Shown in pieces: positions 31,354 to 37,058 of a DNA stretch of 37,058 nt (its first letter is position 1; every line of letters starts with the position of its first letter). Made by a program: the position numbers and the translations under genes. Source of the stretch: Haplomitrium mnioides (taxonomy: Eukaryota; Marchantiophyta; Haplomitriopsida; Calobryales); the NCBI GenBank assembly GCA_049999725.1, contig JBNGIS010017890.1, positions 1-37,058 of the forward strand, read 5' to 3'. A model generated the notes under the pieces. That model saw only the letters and a list, made by a program, of their open reading frames with translations. It was not told where the DNA came from and did no database searches.

Positions 31354-34300
31354 TCAATATTTGGATGGAGGATAGCCTGCAGGTGGGGGTCCAGGAGGAT
31401 AATGGGTCGGAGGATACTGTGTTGGAGGTGGATATTGAGTTGTTCCATAAGCGGCGTATGGTTGCCCATATGCAGGCTGCTCTGGACCCTGAGGAACATA
31501 TCCAGGAGGGTATTGAGGAGGATATCCAACTGTAGGAGGGATGGGCTGGTCAAATCGAGACATCACTACTTGCTGAGGTGGTTGCATTACAGATCCTCCA
31601 AACACACCATCTCGCTTGTCCAACTCAACTTTGTGTTGGGTCTGCAACATCAAGAACACATTGCCAAATTATTATCCAAGTCCTTACAACTTTGAAATTA
31701 CAACTCAATGCCTGGAAAGATAACTGGAGTTTATTTTAGGAAAATGCTTGCAAAGGGCTTTACCTGCATACAAGCACAGACCCTGCACAGCCGCATGTAA
31801 TCATAAAGTTAGATAAGGGTAATGAAACCAGGCAACTGCATGTTCAAAGCAAAATGATCTGAAATATCAAAAAATGCACTCGGCACAGAAACAGAATGAC
31901 TAGAATCTTGTGCATGAAAAACTCTTAGGCAACAAGGACTGAAAGTATATCCCACATCATGGTGCGGGAACAACAGAATCATTGTGATCTACATTGTGTG
32001 ACTCATTGTGATCTACGTTGTGTGACGGTCTCGCTAAACTGTTACTAGGTGTTCTAAGTAGAAATTGAATTGAATTAAGTTCCAGGAAGAAAAGTGGCAG
32101 CCATCACTGATTAGGGTAGATGAGGATGATCCTCTGCAGCTAGTCAGTCACCTTGAAGGCAGACAAGCTTCTCAGGTTGCACCTTGTCATTGATATTGAA
32201 CTTATTGGCAGTTTCCCTATACGAGTTGAATAATACTGCCAATTGCAACAATTTGCCAGTGGAAGCCTGTAATAGTTGTGTGAGAGAAGCCTTATGAGTA
32301 TGCTGCTTGCCAGGTATGCAGTTGTGATTTATCAATGTCATGTATTTGGTCAGCCAAGAGGCTGCACGGTAGGACTTCCAGAAACAACTGTAATAAAGGT
32401 AGGTGGAGATGGTCCATGATCATCTTACACTCCAACCAGTAAAATTAAATCCACCAAGGCAGTGCCCAAGGATGTTGGACAGAGTTTCTATGTTCAGTCC
32501 ACCACAACCTACTCCTAGTCCTGTCTGAGGGTCAATGCGAAATTTTTTGCTGTGAGCCTTTTGCTAAGGATCAACATTTTTGTTTCTTCTTTGGCTCACA
32601 GTCCTGCTAGAATGCCTGCAGAATTGTGCTGAGTCAGGAGTGGCTGTCTAAACCGTGAACTTGCGAGCATCAAGGCTTTGGCAAAAATCCATCAAGGCTT
32701 TGGCAGAAATGCATCTCGTGCTACTTATCCATGTGTAGCCACTGGATGGCATAGAAGCCACATATAGGATGCCAAAGGTGCCCACGCCCCTACACTGCTT
32801 GTACCTTATCAATAAAGGAACCAGATAGCATTGCAGCTAGTGGACACCCTGTTTAACTCCAATGCTGGACTCTACAGGCTTAACATACCATGATATGGGC
32901 CTAACAGCCCATGATTAATGCAGAAGTAGACTGGAACTTCTTTGTATAGGACTTGGATGGGTGATAACTATCAAATGGTAGGTTCAGTTTTGGTAGTCAT
33001 GCCCTGAGTTTCTCTTAGGACTCAGTATTATGGCTTTTTGAAAGTCTACAAGCTGCAGCAGTACGGGCTCTTCGTACGCTTATGTCACTCTATTATCATG
33101 GAGATAGTGATTACGACACATGTAGGTGAGTAATCTCCAGCTGGAGGAAGTTCCACATGATTTCAGGCAGACCTATTCAATGAAACTGATGGTACATTGA
33201 ATATATTAGTTATGAAGTTGTGGAGAGCGAGAGCAAAACTAACCACAAAAACAATTAAATGGAAGCTGCAATAGTCTAGGAAAAACCTACACAGAATATA
33301 TTAGGTATGAAGTTGTGGAGAGCAAAACTAACCACAAAAACAATTAAATGGAAGCTGCAATAGTCTAGGAAAAATCTACACACATCACAACTGTTCGCAC
33401 ATAGAGTGCAGCCTTGGCAATGTGGTGTCAGACACAAAGTTTCAGACTAATCAGCCTCATCATGTATAGCAGAGCAGTGACAAGCTGCCACAACTTCCTG
33501 CTGGTGTCGTCGGTACCTCTGTACATTGCCTGATTGTTGATGATGGGAACCCAGTTCTCATGGGCTGATAGAAAGCACTGGAAAAGAAACAAAAAAGCCT
33601 CTGTACATTGCCTGACTGTAGCTGATGGGAACCCAGTTCTCATGGGCTGATAGAAAGCACTGGAAAAGAAACAAAAAAGCCACGGTACCAGACTTTCCAA
33701 TTCCTGTGCGTGAATAAGTTATGCCACAGGTACCATCAAAATTCTCTCCATTTTCCAATATGGGTTTGCATCTCTCTAAAATCACGTTACCAAAAAACAT
33801 GTAACCACAAAAACAAATGCATGGAAGCTGCAATAGTCTAGAAAAAACCTACACACATCACAACTGTGAAACACATAGAGTGCATCCTTCACAGACACAA
33901 ACAAGCTTTTGACCTCAAGCTTTTGACAGTGCCCAAGGCATTAAACGTCATCTTTCCATTGTGGTGGGCAGCTTGATGAAATCTAAAAGTACTTATTAAC
34001 TGGATTACATTACCCCACAAGAAACTAATGCTGGAACATAGATGGGCAATCAATCCGTCAATGCAGGTTTGGATATTTGCATAGTTTTGTGATGAAGATT
34101 CTTTTTCTTTTATTTTTATCAGTGTTTGTGATAGAACTCAGTTAATTAAGTCTAGAATTTTAGATGATTCAAGAAAGAATTAGAAAATTTTATATCATGA
34201 CAATATATATGACAATTTACTTACGTGCAGTACACAGCGTCAGAGGCACAGGTAAGGATGTTAGACGCTGCCTCAATCTCCTCACTTCCTACAATAGCAG

Positions 34301-35223
34301 CCACCAAAGAAAATATGCAAGCAACCTGTTGCAAGCAGAACATGAAAGCCTGCACGATTCCAAGGGCTAGATTAGCGTACTGAACCACTAAAAAATCTGA
34401 GATTACTGCTTGTTTCTAACTCCCAATCAAATGCACAGATTATGTTTACATGTTTGTTAACAGTAATAGAGGAGAAGAAAAATGCAAGGTGACTTCTTTA
34501 GAGACTACATACAATGATGCAGTTATCGCATTTTGTTGTTTGAATGTTGAACTCATCTTGAAGAAGAAAACGAGTTGATTGCACAGAATTTGCAAAACAG
34601 CACCAGACCTACAGCCACGTTAACGACACCAATGTTTTAAAACAATAAACGAACTGCTCCAGAAAAATTATACACCCGATTTCTTCACAGGTTCAACTGC
34701 ATAATTACTCGGACGAAATTGATCCCTGTACTGAAATACCTCGGTACAAAGGCAAAATTCAGGACATTTTTCCTCTCCACAATGTCCACTACACGGCAGG
34801 AAGCCAGCACAGCACACATATCTGTAGCACAGCACCCATTTCTCTCATTAGCCATCGTTGTACAGGCTGCATCCTGTGCAACCCTTCAGACCAAGATTTA
34901 TAACCTATGCGGTTACCCAATTACACTAACACCGCGTGGTGATAATCCAGTGTGAAACTTGACTTGGAGCTTGAAACTGCATCCGATGTTATCTAGCAAG
35001 AAGAATTCTCTCATGGAAAGACGAAGGAATCCTAATGATAAAAATATTGTTTGCCCTGAAAAAAAGTGAACCCTGAATTCATTTGCTATTCAGATTTTTT
35101 TTGTGCTTGAGACGAGTGCTTTTCAAGCTAGATTCCATTCCAAGACATGAATAGAGAGATAAGTACCTGGACATGTCATTGTAAAGCGCCCGCTTTCTGA
35201 GCATGTAAGACGAGCAAGGGCCA
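31354..35223 (-). CDS. PLAC8-family Cys-rich membrane protein with YPP tail
   Basis: Six exons on the minus strand: 35223-35167, 34821-34740, 34608-34513, 34349-34225, 31782-31764 and 31641-31354. All introns are GT-AG and phases agree. The product carries SSYMLRKRALYNDMSRY, then VCCAGFLPCSGHCGEEKC, PEFCLCTE, STRFLLQDEFNIQTTKCDNC, a hydrophobic FMFCLQQVACIFSLVAAIVG, VYCTVCACMQTQHKVELDKR, and a Pro/Tyr/Gly-rich end with YPP repeats (last 60 residues). This is the layout of plant PLAC8-family proteins such as Arabidopsis At1g63830, whose function is not settled. The fifth exon is only 19 nt. The 2.4-kb intron between exons 4 and 5 holds tandem duplications. The N-terminal exon, expected to encode about 20 Cys-rich residues, is not resolved upstream of 35223. 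Confidence 0.85.
33199..33382. repeat. 95-bp tandem duplication in the PLAC8 intron
   Basis: GAATATATTAGTTATGAAGT... at 33199 is repeated from 33294 with a small deletion. Both contain AAACTAACCACAAAAACAAT and GGAAGCTGCAATAGTCTAGG. A third partial copy of the last part lies at 33804-33860. Confidence 0.85.
33516..33679. repeat. 82-bp tandem duplication in the PLAC8 intron
   Basis: CCTCTGTACATTGCCTGA... occurs at 33516-33597 and 33598-33679 with few differences. Both copies include GGGAACCCAGTTCTCATGGG and GAAAGCACTGGAAAAGAAAC. Confidence 0.88.
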
Positions 35224-37002
35224 CTGCCATTATCAGAAAAACGCAAAGTTAATCCGTATAAGACGATCAAACTCTCTATAATTAATTAACACAATTATCG
35301 GAGCTCTTATACCACCGAAGAATTCGCAAACAAGAAATGCTTGTCTCCAACTGTGCCGGCCACTAACGCACACTTAGGAAGGATCTTGCTTACTATTGTC
35401 CTTTCATTCTGCTGGGAAAAGAGCTCTCAACAGAAATGTAAAGAATTGATCAAGGGTAATTCAAAATAATCTACTCACCACCATAGCGCTAGGCAGCAAA
35501 CTTCTCAGCCGACGTCGCATGCACATGGTAGCAAAAATGCAAGCGTTAGAGAATTACATTAGCTCGCATACTTGCAATCGTGACCTATATGATGATTTCT
35601 GTATTGTTCTCTACTTCGCGCAGCGAGATCCAATTTTTGTTTCGAAAGCTGCACCTATTCAGACTCCAAACAATGAACTCCGGCAGCAGAGCTTATTGTC
35701 GACGAGCGATGCAACTTCCGTGTCAAAATCGTCACCATAGACAAGAAATTCAAGGCTTTCCAAAGCCCGCACCGTTCGATCCTACTCTAGCAGAAAGAGA
35801 ATTGACAAAAAAGACAGCGCCATGAACTTGAAACATACAGCTTACATGGACAATCTGCCTGTATAGTATGCATAAGGTCAGTGTGCCAAAGATTGCGGTA
35901 GCTTTGCCGCGTCTGCATTTTGTCAAGTAGTTGCTGATTCACCATTTTAAATACTCTTTCGACACCTGCAGATACGGCAATCGTGAGATTGGGACAGGGA
36001 GATACACCCCGAAATCAAGAATCGAGAAATGTGGAAACCAAACTCCTGTCCAAGCTCAGAGTAGGATGAGAAAAATGAACGCGTGAGAAAACCATAAAAT
36101 GAAAGGAGATATATTGCTATCACAATAACAAAGTAGCGTCGGATTTGTATTACACTACAGTCACTGCATCACGTCGCCAATCTTTCAAAACCTCGTCTTC
36201 AATGATTCCTCTTGGGACACACGCATTGATGAAAAGCTCACAACCAGATTTTCATCCACAATAACCAAAAAGCAACAAAATGAAAGTCAAAAAGTCTGGA
36301 ATCAATGCCCAAAGACAGCAGCAATGTTCTCACCACGGAAAGCAAGGAGAAGTCTAAATCCTTCAAACTACTTGTTGCCGCAGTCCTACAACTTCAAATT
36401 CGTCCGCCAAGTAAATCCTGCTTGTAGCGATTTCTCCTCGCCAATCGTTCCGCAAATTATGTGCGTTGCCTCCGCGTTCTTCACCTCACTTGCGTCGCTT
36501 AGCCTCTCGCAACAAGTGCGTGCTAGACGATGATATCAAGCGCAGGCAGTTTGACATTGAGGGCGTTGACGACGCGGTGTGATAATCTGTCTACTCAGTC
36601 CTCTTGTCATGGTGCTTCTGTTCAACTTCCTCTCACCTTTCCCGCCGGAGAAACGGTTTTACCGGCTGAAGGGAACGGGGCCGGCAGAGACGCCGTCCCT
36701 TGTGCTACGGCACGCCGTTAGACATTGTAGCTACACCTAACCCTGGTTTGGTCCTATATTATTGGATACATGGGACCCATGTCACCACACCCGGCTTTAC
36801 CTTTTTTCCTTGTTAGTTTGTTAGTAGACTAAGTAAATCAAAATTTCCAAGTTTACTAGGTAGTCATGTTTTCCTCCTTACCTTTAACAAAAACATTAAG
36901 CATCTTGTTGCAAATTTCACAAGATTAACATGATAGCAACAATTCAGCATCCATTCTTCAAACTCCATACTAGGTTCTAACCCCTCTCTAGTTTATATTT
37001 TT

Positions 37003-37005
<3 letters not shown>
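35224..37005. other. Upstream region of the PLAC8 gene; no supported gene
   Basis: The first coding exon of the PLAC8 gene should lie here. A candidate pair at 35520-35479 and 35411-35313 (minus) has good splice sites but ends in a phase that does not join exon 35223. Small plus-strand frames at 35519-35740, 36324-36533 and 36530-36721 have no recognisable domain. The stretch 36540-36720 is GC-richer than its surroundings. Confidence 0.45.

Positions 37006-37058
<53 letters not shown>
37006..37058. repeat. (AT)n microsatellite at the window edge
   Basis: A pure AT dinucleotide run of at least 53 bp that reaches the end of the window, so its full length is unknown. Confidence 0.97.

Noticed and set aside
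35313-35520. Two candidate first exons of the PLAC8 gene (35520-35479 and 35411-35313)
   Set aside because: Splice sites look good, but the phase does not join the exon at 35223, and the encoded residues do not match the Cys-rich start expected in the family.
36305-36427. Short frame starting MPKDSSNVLTTESK with a possible donor at GTAAATCC
   Set aside because: Only 40 codons, no family recognised and no partner exon found, so it cannot be told from chance.

Overview
This window is nuclear DNA of a land plant. It carries spliced genes with GT-AG introns, a plant S-domain receptor kinase, a plant-type ribosomal protein uL16 gene, a plant MAGATAMA 3-type helicase fragment, a plant PLAC8-family gene, several Ty1-copia retrotransposons and plant LINE remnants. 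The species cannot be fixed from sequence alone. Small introns (about 70 to 280 bp, with one of 2.4 kb) and the odd gene content suit a non-seed plant (bryophyte, lycophyte or fern), but this is inference. A run of exactly 100 N at 1098-1197 is a scaffold gap.

Layout. 1-10390 is a transposon nest. A minus-strand Ty1-copia element (A) has its LTR at about 880-2582 and gag debris running off the left edge. It abuts a plus-strand copia protease fragment (C, 2584-2947). A second copia element (B) has an LTR at about 2948-3810, a primer binding site that matches the anticodon arm of initiator tRNA-Met, and a broken gag-pol (3833-6932). Two 5'-truncated LINE copies follow (6933-8560 and 8867-10021); the second lies in the loop of a 240-250 bp inverted repeat. 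A 43-bp scrap of the same LINE family, with a 16-bp target duplication, interrupts the B integrase.

10678-16594 is genic. It holds five N-terminal exons of a MAA3/SEN1-like helicase (minus strand) whose helicase core is absent from the window, a small multi-pass membrane protein of unknown function (plus strand, 3' exons), and a complete five-exon uL16 (RPL10) gene (minus strand) with a TATA box and a telo-box. 17732-20281 is an intronless G-type lectin S-receptor-like kinase of the non-RD class. 21184-23298 (minus strand) is the most surprising gene: an intronless 704-codon reading frame with the full two-domain layout of bacterial HypX/HoxX, the enzyme that makes the CO ligand of NiFe hydrogenases, plus an N-terminal extension that looks like an organelle-targeting peptide.

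25296-28704 is a nearly complete Ty1-copia element (D) with both LTRs, a standard tRNA-Met primer site and a polypurine tract, but its reverse transcriptase region is deleted. 31354-35223 (minus strand) is a PLAC8-family Cys-rich gene with a 19-nt micro-exon and a YPP-rich tail. The rest is intergenic sequence in which I see degenerate tandem repeats, several two-copy tandem duplications and a terminal (AT)n tract.

The genes do not form a pathway. The plausible biological novelty is the HypX-like gene; the structural novelty is the nested retroelement cluster with its half-tRNA priming signature, micro-LINE insertion and LINE-bearing inverted repeat.
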